DNA of 39,227 bases from Nocardia xishanensis NBRC 101358 (GCF_001613365.1 NZ_BDCF01000066.1:1-39227), one strand, 5' to 3'; shown: positions 15,651 through 24,099, numbered from the stretch's first letter. Translations and numbers: made by a program. Notes: generated by a model not told the origin, from the letters alone.

Positions 15651-16942
15651 GCCGTCCGGCTCTCCGGGAAGGCGCCCGCGGTGACGTGGCGGCGGTCGAG
15701 GATGTCGTCGACGATGTCCTGGGAGCGGTGCGCGAGCACGCTGATCAGGGTGTCGGAGATGCCGTGCGTCTGTTCGTTGACGCCCTGCAGATACACCGCG
15801 CCCCACGCGGATTCACCGAGGTCGAGGCGGTAGCGGCGGCTCACCGAGATCTCGTCGAGGCCGAGGCGGCCGGCGAGATCGCGGACCAGCGCGGGCATCT
15901 GCTGCTCGTAGCCGGTGCCGAGCAGCACCACGTCGCAGCGCAGCGGCTCGACCTTGCCGGTCTTGCGGTCGCGCAGCTCGAGCACCACCTCGTCGCCGTC
16001 CATGCGCGCGCCCGCCACCTCGGTCATCGAGCGGACGGTAGAGCGCTCCTGGCCGAGCATGCGCTGCTGGTAGAGCATGGCGTAGAGGTCGTCGAGGAAC
16101 GGCGGGGCCAGGCCGGCGTAGTTGGTGAGATGCACCTCGTCGAGGATGCGGCCGCGCACGTCGGCCTCGGAGTGATAGAACTCGTCGACGAAGGACGGGA
16201 AGAACAGCTCGTTGACGAACTTGCTCGTCTGGTAGTTCTGCAGGCCGATCGAGCGCATGACGATGGTCGGCGCGCTCTGCGGCAGATCGGTGTGCAGCGC
16301 CATGAACATCTCGGCGGCGCTCTGCGCACCCCCGATCACGACCGGACGGATCGGGCGGTCGGTGGGCAGCTCGGCGACCCTGGTGCAGTACTGGGTGCTG
16401 TGAATCACCCTGTCGGCGGGCAGGCTTCGGAAGACCTCGGGAATGTGCGCGTCACGGCCGGTGCCGATGACCAGATCGCGGCAGTCGACGGTGTCGCCGT
16501 CGGCCAGGGCGACCGTCCAGCCGACGATCCTGCCGTCGCCGGTGCGGCGGGGTTCGATCGAGGTGACCTCGGCGTCGTAGCGCACCGCGACCTGCTCCAG
16601 CGAGTGCGCCACCCACTGCTGATAGTCCGACAGCTCCCACCGGTAGGGGTTGAAGGTGGACAGGTTGACGAACTCGTCCAAGCGCCTGCGCTCGAACAGA
16701 AAGTTCAGGAAGGAGAACCGGCTGCGCGGATTGCGCAGGGTCACCAGGTCTTTGAGGAACGACACCTGACTGCGGGCCCAGGGGAGCAACAGGTTGCGCT
16801 GCCATTTCACGTCGGGATGCTGCTCGAGCAGGAGAGTCCGCTGGGCCAGCCGCGGCGCGTCGGATTCCTCGAGCGCGACAGCCAGCGCGAGGTTGGCGGG
16901 ACCGGCGCCGATGGCCAGGACGTCGACTTCGTGATCGCTCAC
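15647..16942 (-). CDS. Lysine/ornithine N-monooxygenase (SidA/IucD family), first gene of hydrazine cluster
   Basis: A 431-residue flavin N-hydroxylase that uses NADPH and O2 to hydroxylate a side-chain amine. FAD motif GAGPANLALAV starts at residue 12; the family segment KWQRNLLLPWARSQVSFLKD follows. The NADPH site is VVIGGAQSAAEMFMALH, and the C-terminal family motif is LLGTGYEQQMP. Related enzymes make hydroxamate siderophores, but no siderophore synthetase is near. The overlapping cupin and MetRS-like genes instead match the pathway in which N6-hydroxylysine feeds N-N bond formation. GTG 16942 is chosen for homology and the AGGTGG just upstream. It is the promoter-proximal gene of the nine-gene operon. 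Confidence 0.92.
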   Translation of the reverse strand: MSDHEVDVLAIGAGPANLALAVALEESDAPRLAQRTLLLEQHPDVKWQRNLLLPWARSQVSFLKDLVTLRNPRSRFSFLNFLFERRRLDEFVNLSTFNPYRWELSDYQQWVAHSLEQVAVRYDAEVTSIEPRRTGDGRIVGWTVALADGDTVDCRDLVIGTGRDAHIPEVFRSLPADRVIHSTQYCTRVAELPTDRPIRPVVIGGAQSAAEMFMALHTDLPQSAPTIVMRSIGLQNYQTSKFVNELFFPSFVDEFYHSEADVRGRILDEVHLTNYAGLAPPFLDDLYAMLYQQRMLGQERSTVRSMTEVAGARMDGDEVVLELRDRKTGKVEPLRCDVVLLGTGYEQQMPALVRDLAGRLGLDEISVSRRYRLDLGESAWGAVYLQGVNEQTHGISDTLISVLAHRSQDIVDDILDRRHVTAGAFPESRTA

Positions 16943-16961
16943 ATTTCCACCTGAGTCTCGA

Positions 16962-16989
16962 TGGTTACCACTTGCTCCGATCCAGTGAA
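16962..16989 (-). promoter_or_regulatory. Candidate promoter of the hydrazine operon
   Basis: On the minus strand TTCACT (16989-16984) and TAACCA (16967-16962) are separated by 16 bp and lie about 20 bp before the N-hydroxylase GTG. The match to a sigma-70-type promoter is modest. The 202-bp gap is shared with the divergent lipoprotein gene. Confidence 0.3.
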
Positions 16990-17144
16990 TGCGCTGCGCG
17001 AGTTGACCGAAACCCGCGCGCCGATCCGCACGACAACCTGTCGACACAGCGGCCGTTTCGCCGATCGACGCCTCCTGACCGTCGATTGAAGGTTTCTGTG
17101 GCGCAGCACTGCCGATCAATTGCCGGCTCTGCTGAGCTGGCCAG

Positions 17145-18749
17145 ATGAGCATCCCGACCAGATCACTAGCGCTCCGCGTCGCCGCGGGGGTCACCGCCGT
17201 CGCGTCCGCCGCGCTGCTCACCGTGTCCTGCGACAGCTCGCCGCGCGCCGACACCCCGGGCCGCGGCGTCATCAGCTACAACGGAACCGAACCGGAGAAC
17301 CCGCTGATCCCCGGCGACGCCACCGAACGCGACAGCGTCAAGATCGTGGACGCGCTGTTCACCGGGCTGGTCGAATACGACACGGCCACCGCGGTACCCC
17401 GCAACGCGGTGGCCGAATCCATCGCCACCGCCGACTCGCGCGTCTATCGCATCGCTCTCGCGCCGGGCTGGACCTTCCACGACGGAACCCCGGTCACCGC
17501 ACAGAGTTTCGTGGACGCCTGGAACTACACCGCTTACGGGCCGAACAAACTTCAGGGCGCAACGTACCTGTCGCACATCCAGGGTTACGAGGAGCTGAAA
17601 AACGGCTCGGCACAGCAGTTGTCCGGGCTGCGGATCATCGACGACCGCAAGTTCGAGGTGACTCTGACGGCCCCGTTCTCCGCCTTCGCGACCCAGCTCG
17701 GCTACGCCGCGTTCTTCCCGTTGCCGCGCAGCTTCTTCGCCGACCGAGCCGCTTTCGAGGCGCATCCCGTCGGCAACGGGCCCTTCCGGTTCGTCTCACA
17801 CACGCCTGGCGAGAACATCGTCGTGCACCGGTACGACGCCTACGGCGGCGCGCGCAAGCCGCATATCGATGGCGTCGAATTCCGGTTCTACAAGGCGTTG
17901 GAGGACGCCTATGCCCACGTGGTGGCCAACGAACTGGACTACCTCGATTTCGTGCCCGCCGACGCGCTCGCCGGCGGCCGGTACAAAACCGAACTGTCCG
18001 GGCGGAATCTGTCGCACACCTATTTGGGCGTGCAGTCGATCTCGTTCCCGCTCTACGACCGGCGATACGCCGATCCGCGCCTGCGACAAGCTATTTCGAT
18101 GGCTGTCGACCGGAAGTACGTGGTCGACACGGCCTTCGACGGCGACAAGATCCTCGCCGACGGGCTTGTGCCGTCCACCGTGCCCGGCCATACGGGCGGA
18201 CAGTGCGGGGAGCTGTGCGAGTACCACCCCGAGCGAGCGCGCGCGTTGTTCGAATCGACCGGCTTCACCGGCTCGATCGAATTGACCTCCAACGACGACT
18301 CGGCCAATCAGGTGTGGATGGACGCGGCCTGCGCGACGATCAGCAAGGCACTCGGCCGGGAATGCCGATACGCGCCGGTGCCGACGTTCGGCGAATTCCG
18401 GACGCTGATCAACGACCGCCGCATGTCGACGATCTTCCGCTCCGGCTGGGTTGCCGACTACCCGTCGATCGAGAACTTCCTCAACCCGATCTTCCGCACC
18501 GGCGCCGCGGTGAACGGCACGACGTACGCCAACCCGGAGGTCGACGCGCTGCTGGCGAGCGCGGACGCCGCGCCGACCGAGCGCGAGGGATGGGTGCTGT
18601 ACCAGCAAGCCGAGCGGCGGATCCTGCAGGACATGCCCGCCATTCCGCTGTGGTTCCAGAAGGTGCAGTCCGGCTGGTCGAACCGGACCAGGGACGTGGC
18701 CGTCTCGCAACTGCTGCAATTGGACCTGTTCGCGGTCCAGGTGGACTGA
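17145..18749 (+). CDS. Peptide-type ABC transporter substrate-binding lipoprotein
   Basis: A 534-residue DppA/OppA-type solute-binding protein. The N-terminus has a signal peptide and lipobox T-V-S-C with the lipidated cysteine at residue 29. Family features include GRGVISYNGTEPENPLIPG near the start, PGWTFHDGTPVTAQSFVDAWNY, and the C-terminal segment ILQDMPAIPLWFQK. It has no adjacent permease or ATPase. It is transcribed divergently from the hydrazine operon across a 202-bp gap, so it could be co-regulated and might bind a peptide-like product or precursor; that link is only positional. A strong hairpin follows the stop codon. It is clearly a different paralogue from the lipoprotein at the left end of the window. 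Confidence 0.88.
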   Translation: MSIPTRSLALRVAAGVTAVASAALLTVSCDSSPRADTPGRGVISYNGTEPENPLIPGDATERDSVKIVDALFTGLVEYDTATAVPRNAVAESIATADSRVYRIALAPGWTFHDGTPVTAQSFVDAWNYTAYGPNKLQGATYLSHIQGYEELKNGSAQQLSGLRIIDDRKFEVTLTAPFSAFATQLGYAAFFPLPRSFFADRAAFEAHPVGNGPFRFVSHTPGENIVVHRYDAYGGARKPHIDGVEFRFYKALEDAYAHVVANELDYLDFVPADALAGGRYKTELSGRNLSHTYLGVQSISFPLYDRRYADPRLRQAISMAVDRKYVVDTAFDGDKILADGLVPSTVPGHTGGQCGELCEYHPERARALFESTGFTGSIELTSNDDSANQVWMDAACATISKALGRECRYAPVPTFGEFRTLINDRRMSTIFRSGWVADYPSIENFLNPIFRTGAAVNGTTYANPEVDALLASADAAPTEREGWVLYQQAERRILQDMPAIPLWFQKVQSGWSNRTRDVAVSQLLQLDLFAVQVD

Positions 18750-18766
18750 CCGCGCCCGGCACGACG

Positions 18767-18799
18767 AAAGGCGGCAGCGTTACACACGCTGCCGCCTTT
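18767..18799. terminator. Terminator after solute-binding lipoprotein gene
   Basis: A perfect 13-bp stem AAAGGCGGCAGCG / CGCTGCCGCCTTT with a 7-base loop lies 18 bp after the stop codon. The right arm ends in TTT, fitting an intrinsic terminator for the plus-strand gene. Confidence 0.85.
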
Positions 18800-18811
18800 C
18801 CGCGCCGGAAA

Positions 18812-18851
18812 AGCAGAAGCCCCGCATCCGAAGACGCGGGGCTCATCTGCT
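18812..18851 (-). terminator. Terminator after cold-shock gene
   Basis: Stem AGCCCCGC / GCGGGGCT (18818-18825 with 18836-18843) is extended by AGCAGA / TCTGCT with a 2-base bulge. It lies just beyond the minus-strand csp stop codon and is followed on that strand by a TTTT run. Confidence 0.75.
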
Positions 18852-18858
18852 GCGTCGC

Positions 18859-19062
18859 TCAGATCGTGCGGACGTCCTGCGCCTGCGGGCCCTTCTGGCC
18901 CTGACCGATCTCGAACTCCACGCGCTGTCCTTCTTCGAGGGATTTGAATCCCGAGCCGGACACGGCGGAGAAATGAACGAAGACGTCGGGGCCGCCACCG
19001 TCCTGCGCGATGAAGCCGAAGCCCTTCTCGCTGTTAAACCACTTCACACTGCCTTGAGCCAT
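18859..19062 (-). CDS. cspA: Cold-shock protein, CspA family
   Basis: A 67-residue single OB-fold nucleic-acid chaperone. RNP1 is KGFGFI and RNP2 is VFVHF; the start MAQGSVKWFNSEKGFGFI is canonical for actinobacterial Csp. It binds single-stranded RNA and DNA and melts secondary structure. The gene stands alone, with its own terminator and about 240 bp of upstream non-coding sequence that probably contains a structured 5' leader. It is core-type and unrelated to the nearby biosynthetic operon. Confidence 0.96.
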   Translation of the reverse strand: MAQGSVKWFNSEKGFGFIAQDGGGPDVFVHFSAVSGSGFKSLEEGQRVEFEIGQGQKGPQAQDVRTI

Positions 19063-19302
19063 TTGCTTACTTCATCTTTTCTGTAGGTGAGCCGAGCGAA
19101 TCACACCGATAAGCCTGATCTCACTCCTCTACCCTCCCACGGATCAGCGGTTTCGCCACTATGAATACCGCAGCCTGTGAGCTAACCGACAACGACGGTC
19201 CCGGCCGATCTCCGTTCGCCCGGCATTGCGGGACCACGCCGGTGAGTCGCTGAAATCCGCTGCGAGGCGGAACCGAGGCAGAGCCACAGCGAACTCATCG
19301 CG

Positions 19303-19752
19303 TCAGTCCAGCGCGGTCACCGACCCGCTGCTGTACAGGCGCCGCGGCGTGATGATCAGAGCCGCGGAGAACATCGCGGCGAATTCCGACGGGGTGCCGA
19401 ACATCGCGCCGATGCGTTCGGCGTACTTCGCCGCGTACCGCGGCTCCCGGTCCGCGGGCGGCAGGTCGGGGGCGAGTTCGGCGGTGCCTTCCAGGCGCAC
19501 GATGTCGCGGCCGATGTCGGTGACGTCGAGGCCGAGGCTCACGTGCGGGTTGGCCGCCACATTGCGCAGTTTCGGTTTGCCCGGCTGGCTGTAGACCAGG
19601 ATCGTCTCGTCCTCGCGGAGCAGGAACCAGACCGGCACGCTGTCGGGTCCGCCGTCCGGGCGGACGGTCGTCAGCCACGCGATGAGATTGCCGCGCAGCC
19701 GGTCCTCGACGTACGCGCGGCGGCCGGCGGGAAGATGGGATGTCAGGTTCAT
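19303..19752 (-). CDS. PPOX-fold flavin/F420-dependent oxidoreductase
   Basis: A 149-residue protein of the pyridoxamine-5'-phosphate-oxidase-like split-barrel fold. Features are LAWLTTVRPDGGPDSVPVWF (as IAWLTTVRPDG..VPVWFL), then GKPKLRNVAANPHVSLGLD, the usual cofactor-contacting strand and loop. In actinobacteria these small proteins often use F420 or FMN to reduce diverse substrates, or bind haem or biliverdin; the cofactor cannot be fixed from sequence. ATG 19752 is chosen because GAAGG lies 6 bp upstream; ATG 19764 is also in frame. No operon partner is apparent. Confidence 0.82.
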   Translation of the reverse strand: MNLTSHLPAGRRAYVEDRLRGNLIAWLTTVRPDGGPDSVPVWFLLREDETILVYSQPGKPKLRNVAANPHVSLGLDVTDIGRDIVRLEGTAELAPDLPPADREPRYAAKYAERIGAMFGTPSEFAAMFSAALIITPRRLYSSGSVTALD

Positions 19753-19902
19753 GGATGCCTTCATCTCGTACGAAAGTGCCTGTTCGGCAGGGGATGTCGT
19801 GCGACCTGCGGGTACGAGGCTAACCGAGCGGCGGTGCGACGGCGCGGCGGCGCGGCGACACGAGATCCGCGCGGTCGGGGGGACACGCACGGTGAACGCG
19901 AA

Positions 19903-19936
19903 GCATCCGCCGATCGTGTCTTCGATCGGCGGATGC
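19903..19936. terminator. Terminator after MFS gene
   Basis: A perfect 14-bp stem GCATCCGCCGATCG / CGATCGGCGGATGC with a 6-base loop lies between the end of the MFS gene (minus, stop at 19982) and the upstream region of the PPOX gene. It is most likely the MFS terminator. Confidence 0.75.
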
Positions 19937-19981
19937 CTCAGCGGTGCTCGGTACGCGTCTGGCGGCGCCGGGGTGCGGCGC

Positions 19982-21358
19982 TCACGCTCCGGTGCCGGAT
20001 GTGACGGTGGACACCGCCGTGCCGGTCTCCGCGTCGGACGCGTCGGTGCCTAGTTCCGCGTCGGACGCCTCGGTGCCGGGCTCGGCGTCGGAGACCTCTA
20101 TATCCCTTGTCGCATAGGCCTTTTCACTCGCCTCCGCCGCGCTCGTATTCGCGATGTGGTTCTCGCGAATCCCCGCGTACGCGCACCAGGCCGCGAAGAG
20201 CCCGAGCGCGCCGCACAGCGGCCAGATGCCGGTGCCGAGGCGCTCCCACGCGAGGACGCCAAGTGTGGGGCCGAGCGCCATGCCGAGGCCGAAGGTGGCT
20301 TGGTGGGTGCCGATATAGCGTGCCTTCACCGGGGCGGGGAAGGTGGAGGGATAGGCGAACATGGTGGGGCCGTTGATCATCACGCCCAGCACGAACACCA
20401 CCGTCGCCAGCAGGATCGGCGCCGCGCCGTGTCCGGCGAAGGAGTACCCGGCGACGCCGAGTCCCATGATCGCGGTACCCACCGCCCCGACCAGCGGCGG
20501 CCGCAAGTGCTTGACGTACGAGGTGATCTTCAGTTCGCACAGGATCAGCACCACCGAAGCCGTGACCAGCACCGCGCTGTACAGGCCGGTGGAATGACCA
20601 TCGGCGGTGATGTTCAGCGGCAGCGCGACGGTGTACTGCACGTAGATGATCGAGCCGACCAGCACCGACGCCAGGAACAGGTGATAGCGCCGGTCGCGCA
20701 GGATCACGCCGTAGCCGGTGCGCTCGCCCGTCGGCTCCGGCGCGTCCCGCACCGTCGCCACGTTCGGCAGGAGCAGCAGCGCCAGCACCGCGTAGGTGAG
20801 CGCGGACGCGGCGTCCAGCCAGAGCAGCAGGTTCCAGTCGATCAGGATCACCGCGGCGGCGATCAGCGGCGCGAGCGCCGCGCCCGCGTTCAGGGCGATG
20901 CGCATCATCGAAAAGCCCATCACCCGATGCTCTTCCGGCATCAGGTCACCGAGCAGCAGCGCCGCGGCGGGCCGGTAGGATTGGGTGACCAGGCCCGCCG
21001 CGCCGACGGCGACGAGCAGCGCCGCGAACCGGCCGGGGGTGGCGAGCAGCGGGATCACCGTGAGCAGCGCGGCCGATCCGGTCATCGCGGCGATGATGGT
21101 CGAGCGCGGGCCGAGCCGGTGGGTGAGCTCGCCGCCGAGCATGGTCCCGAAGACCGCCCCCGCGCTGTAGGCGGTGAGCGCGAGACCGGCTTGGCCGACG
21201 CTGAATTCGCGATGCGTCAGGTAGAGCACGAGGAAGGTCTGCACGAAGGCGCCGAGCTGGTTCACCAGCACGCCGATGAGCAGGTAGACGACCGGGCGCG
21301 GGGTCTGGCGCAACGCGGCGAAAACGCCGGTGCGGGAATCGGTTCTGATTGCGTTCAT
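19982..21358 (-). CDS. MFS transporter
   Basis: A 458-residue major facilitator superfamily protein with about 12 predicted membrane segments. It begins with VVYLLIGVLVNQLGAFVQTFLVLYL, and the loop GELTHRLGPRS lies between helices 2 and 3, as in drug-proton antiporters. The substrate is unknown. The C-terminal cytoplasmic tail carries three 9-residue repeats rich in Ser, Asp, Glu and Gly. The gene starts 33 bp after the PEP-mutase-family gene and is probably co-transcribed with it. A role in exporting the hydrazine-cluster product is possible but only by proximity (3 kb away, separated by other units). Confidence 0.88.
   Translation of the reverse strand: MNAIRTDSRTGVFAALRQTPRPVVYLLIGVLVNQLGAFVQTFLVLYLTHREFSVGQAGLALTAYSAGAVFGTMLGGELTHRLGPRSTIIAAMTGSAALLTVIPLLATPGRFAALLVAVGAAGLVTQSYRPAAALLLGDLMPEEHRVMGFSMMRIALNAGAALAPLIAAAVILIDWNLLLWLDAASALTYAVLALLLLPNVATVRDAPEPTGERTGYGVILRDRRYHLFLASVLVGSIIYVQYTVALPLNITADGHSTGLYSAVLVTASVVLILCELKITSYVKHLRPPLVGAVGTAIMGLGVAGYSFAGHGAAPILLATVVFVLGVMINGPTMFAYPSTFPAPVKARYIGTHQATFGLGMALGPTLGVLAWERLGTGIWPLCGALGLFAAWCAYAGIRENHIANTSAAEASEKAYATRDIEVSDAEPGTEASDAELGTDASDAETGTAVSTVTSGTGA
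20019..20099. repeat. 27-bp tandem repeat encoding the MFS C-terminal tail
   Basis: Three in-frame 27-bp units (20019-20045, 20046-20072, 20073-20099) encode the 9-residue repeats EVSDAEPGT, EASDAELGT and DASDAETGT. They form an acidic, probably disordered tail after the last membrane helix. Confidence 0.85.
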
Positions 21359-21391
21359 CGTGAGTCCTTGATCGCCGGGGGCGGAGAATGC

Positions 21392-22222
21392 TCAGCGCAG
21401 CAGCGCTTCCACGGCGCCGAAGTCGAGCGCGCCCGCGAGCGCGCCGTAGGTGCCGGTGTCGAGCAGTTCGCGGGCGGCGGCCGCGGCCTGGCCGTAGGCG
21501 GCCTGGGCCAGCGCGGGGCCGAGGCTGACCCGGCGCACGCCCGTTGCGGCCAGTTCCGGCACGCTGGGCGCGCCGTGACCGGTCATGACGTTCACCGGGA
21601 GCGGCGACTTGCCCGCCAGATCGGTGAGCGTCGGCAGGTCGAGCAAGCCGGGGACGAACAGGCTGTCCGCGCCCGCCTCGGCGTAGTCGACGGCCCTGGA
21701 CAGCACCTCGTCGAAACGGTCCTCTGGTGCGCCGATCCCGAACAGGTACACGTCGGTGCGCGCGTTGATCACCAGCTCGGGCAGGCCCGCTTCGGCGGCA
21801 GCGGCGCGAGCGGCACGCAGCCGATCACGCTGCGCGCCGCGATCGAACAACGGTCCGCCTGGCGCGGTGGAGTCCTCCAGATTGACGCCGACCGCGCCGG
21901 CGCCGATCACGGCGGCGACGGTGGCCGCGACGTCCTCCGGGGCGGGGCCGTAGCCGCCCTCCACGTCGGCGGTGACCGGCACGTCGACGGCCGCGACGAT
22001 GCGGGCGACCTGGTCGACGGCCTCGTCCCTGGTCAGCCGCTGGCCGTCGGTGCGGCCGAGCGCCCAGGACACCGCCGCGCTCGTGGTGGCGATCGCCACG
22101 GCGCCCGCCTGCGCGATCACCGCCGCGCTGATCGGGTCCCAGGCGTTGGGCAGCACGAAAGTGCCTGTCGCGTGCAGGTTTCGAAACGCGTCGGCCCGGC
22201 TCCGCTGGATGTCGTCGGCCAC
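21392..22222 (-). CDS. Isocitrate lyase / PEP mutase superfamily protein
   Basis: A 276-residue TIM-barrel protein. Family features are FVLPNAWDPISAAVIAQAGA, ADVEGGYG and GVNLEDS, which place the metal-binding acids. The KKCGH motif of isocitrate lyases is absent, and the EDK-type PEP-mutase loop is replaced by EDSTAPGG, so neither classic activity is supported. Related proteins cleave or hydrolyse small oxo-acids. The start is GTG 22222, with AGGAGG about 8 bp upstream. It precedes the MFS gene by 33 bp, which suggests a metabolite-handling pair; substrate unknown. Confidence 0.85.
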   Translation of the reverse strand: MADDIQRSRADAFRNLHATGTFVLPNAWDPISAAVIAQAGAVAIATTSAAVSWALGRTDGQRLTRDEAVDQVARIVAAVDVPVTADVEGGYGPAPEDVAATVAAVIGAGAVGVNLEDSTAPGGPLFDRGAQRDRLRAARAAAAEAGLPELVINARTDVYLFGIGAPEDRFDEVLSRAVDYAEAGADSLFVPGLLDLPTLTDLAGKSPLPVNVMTGHGAPSVPELAATGVRRVSLGPALAQAAYGQAAAAARELLDTGTYGALAGALDFGAVEALLR

Positions 22223-22352
22223 GTCGGCTCCTCCTGAGTCGTTGATCCTGATCTGTTCGAACTCGACGAACCTAACCCCGGAACCGGCCGTGTTCGCCCT
22301 GGTCACGGCGACCGCGGACAAACGAACGTCAAAGCCGGACAACGTGATCGGT

Positions 22353-23735
22353 TCAGCGTGCGAAACCGCCCTCGAAACCGATGGCCGTGCGTAGTCGGTC
22401 GGCGTCGAGCTCGTCGCCCCGGCGGCGTAGCGCGAACCGATCGGCCTCCTGGGCGACGAGCTGGCCGAACAGCGGCGACATCACATACCGCTCCGGTTCC
22501 GGAACCCGGTGCAGCAGACCGCCGTCGATGAGGCTGTCCATCGCGTACTCGGCCGACTCGATCGAGATGTGCAGCGAGCGAGCCAACGTCGCGGGCGTCA
22601 CCTCGTCGGCGCCGCCGGCCAGCATGTGGAGCACGTGCTTGGCCAGCGGTGGACGCGACAGATAGGCGGGCAGTACCGCGTCGGCCAGGCTCACGTCGCC
22701 GATCCGCAACCAGTTCGACACGGTCACGCCCTCCGCGAGGCGCGCCGCGATCTCGGACAGCCGCCGTCCCGGCTGCGCGGCGATCTTGCGGCCCGCGATG
22801 GTGAGCGCCAGCGGCAGGTGACCGCAGAACTCGGCGATGCGCAGCGCCGACGCGTGCTCGGCGCCGACCCGGTCGCCGCCGATGAGCAGGCGCAGGAGGT
22901 CGACCGACTCGGACTGCGCGAGCGGACCGAGCGTGACGCGGCGCACTCCGTCCAGGCCGAGCAGCCGCGAACGGCTGGTCACCACGATCTGACTGTTCAG
23001 CGAGCGGGCGAGCAGCGGGCGCACCTGCGGTTCGTCGCGAACGTTGTCGAGCAGCACGATGACCCGCCGTTCGGCGAGCATCGAGCGGTACAGGCCGATG
23101 CGGTGCATGTCGTCGGCGGGCACCTGGTCCGGCGGAACGCCGAGCGCGCGCAGGAAACCGGCCATGACCTCTAGCGGAGCGGCTTCGTCGCCGCGGCGGG
23201 CTGCCATGTCGGCGAACAGTTGCCCGTCGGGGAACTGTTCGGCGAGCCGGTGCGCGAACCGGAGCGCGAACGCTGTCTTGCCGACGCCGACCGGCCCGCG
23301 CACGACCACCGGTACCCGCGAGTCCGCGATGCCCGCCGTGGCGGCCCTTGTGTCGTCGAATTCGGCCACCCGGCCGACGAAATCGTGCGGGCCGATGGGA
23401 AGTTGCACCGGGCGCGGCGGCCCGGAGTCGACCGCGTCGTCCACCACGATCGGCAGCGGCTCGGTGGGCGCGCCGTCCCCGCGCGCCGCGCGCCAGCGGC
23501 GCTCCCACTCCGCGGGGTCGCCGCCGCAGGCGCGCACGAACGCCAGCGCCACCGGCAGCGTCGGCAGTCGATGGCCGCCCGCGGCGTCCGACAGCACGGA
23601 GGGGGAGTAGAGGGCCGCGCTCGCCAGTTGCCGATAGGACGGATTGCCCGCCGCGGCCCGCAGCTTGCGCAGATCTCCCGCGAACGCGGCGACCGGACCG
23701 GACCGGATATCGATCGGTTTCTCTCGTCGACCCAT
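22353..23735 (-). CDS. STAND-type regulator with XRE-like N-terminus and NB-ARC ATPase
   Basis: A 460-residue regulator. The N-terminal 80 residues contain a helix-turn-helix-like region (RKLRAAAGNPSYRQLASAALYS, then SVLSDAAGGHRLPTLPVALAFV). An NB-ARC/AAA domain follows with Walker A GPVGVGKTAFALRFA, Walker B RRVIVLLDNV and sensor segment QIVVTSRSR, then GHLPLALTIAGRKIA, which is the GLPLA-like motif. The C-terminal part is helical without clear TPR repeats. Such AfsR-like proteins switch on nearby or remote secondary-metabolism genes in response to ATP and a signal. ATG 23735 has GGAG 5 bp upstream. The target is unknown; it is divergent from the VWA operon. Confidence 0.83.
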   Translation of the reverse strand: MGRREKPIDIRSGPVAAFAGDLRKLRAAAGNPSYRQLASAALYSPSVLSDAAGGHRLPTLPVALAFVRACGGDPAEWERRWRAARGDGAPTEPLPIVVDDAVDSGPPRPVQLPIGPHDFVGRVAEFDDTRAATAGIADSRVPVVVRGPVGVGKTAFALRFAHRLAEQFPDGQLFADMAARRGDEAAPLEVMAGFLRALGVPPDQVPADDMHRIGLYRSMLAERRVIVLLDNVRDEPQVRPLLARSLNSQIVVTSRSRLLGLDGVRRVTLGPLAQSESVDLLRLLIGGDRVGAEHASALRIAEFCGHLPLALTIAGRKIAAQPGRRLSEIAARLAEGVTVSNWLRIGDVSLADAVLPAYLSRPPLAKHVLHMLAGGADEVTPATLARSLHISIESAEYAMDSLIDGGLLHRVPEPERYVMSPLFGQLVAQEADRFALRRRGDELDADRLRTAIGFEGGFAR

Positions 23736-24063
23736 CGGTGCTCCACTCCCTGAAATGCGTTGCGGCACACTTGCCCCTGTACCGCAGCCTTGGCAGCCGA
23801 CAACTTCGTCGGCTCCCCCCATGACGCGCACCGCCTAGCGAGCACCGGCCTCGGCGGTTTTACCCCTGATGACGACCGCACTTCCGGGGAGCTCCGCACC
23901 GCGCGTCCGGCGAGTCCGAATTTCCCGTTCCGCGATGGTCCATCCGAAGTATGAACGGCCAGCGTCGCTGTGGCATGCAGTAGGCGACGTGCCGCCTAAG
24001 CCTGAATCGTGCTGCGTGCCTTGGGTATTAACACCTCGAGCGGCCCCGATCGGATCAGCTCCC
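23736..24063. other. Intergenic region between the STAND regulator and the VWA operon promoter
   Basis: No gene is supported here. On the minus strand TTGTCG (23803-23798) and TACAGG (2381-76 of the 23700 block, that is 23781-23776) with a 16-bp spacer could form the regulator promoter; the match is weak. The rest shows no repeat or RNA structure I can defend. Confidence 0.4.
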
Positions 24064-24099
24064 TTGACCGCTCAAGTTTTAGTCACTTACACTAAAACT
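24064..24099 (+). promoter_or_regulatory. Promoter and palindromic operator (probable NrtR site) of the VWA operon
   Basis: TTGACC (24064-24069) and TACACT (24088-24093), 18 bp apart, form a good promoter 28 bp before the VWA start codon. A perfect palindrome AGTTTTAGT-N7-ACTAAAACT (24075-24083 with 24091-24099) covers the -10 box. This AT-rich site in GC-rich DNA is typical of a repressor operator. The third gene downstream encodes an NrtR-type regulator, the obvious candidate to bind it. Confidence 0.72.

Noticed and set aside
15647..16942. Hydroxamate siderophore biosynthesis gene
   Set aside because: The family includes siderophore N-hydroxylases, but no acyltransferase, NIS synthetase or NRPS occurs nearby and the coupled genes fit N-N bond formation better.
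21392..22222. PEP mutase of a phosphonate pathway
   Set aside because: The PEP-mutase loop is replaced by EDSTAPGG and no phosphonopyruvate decarboxylase is nearby.
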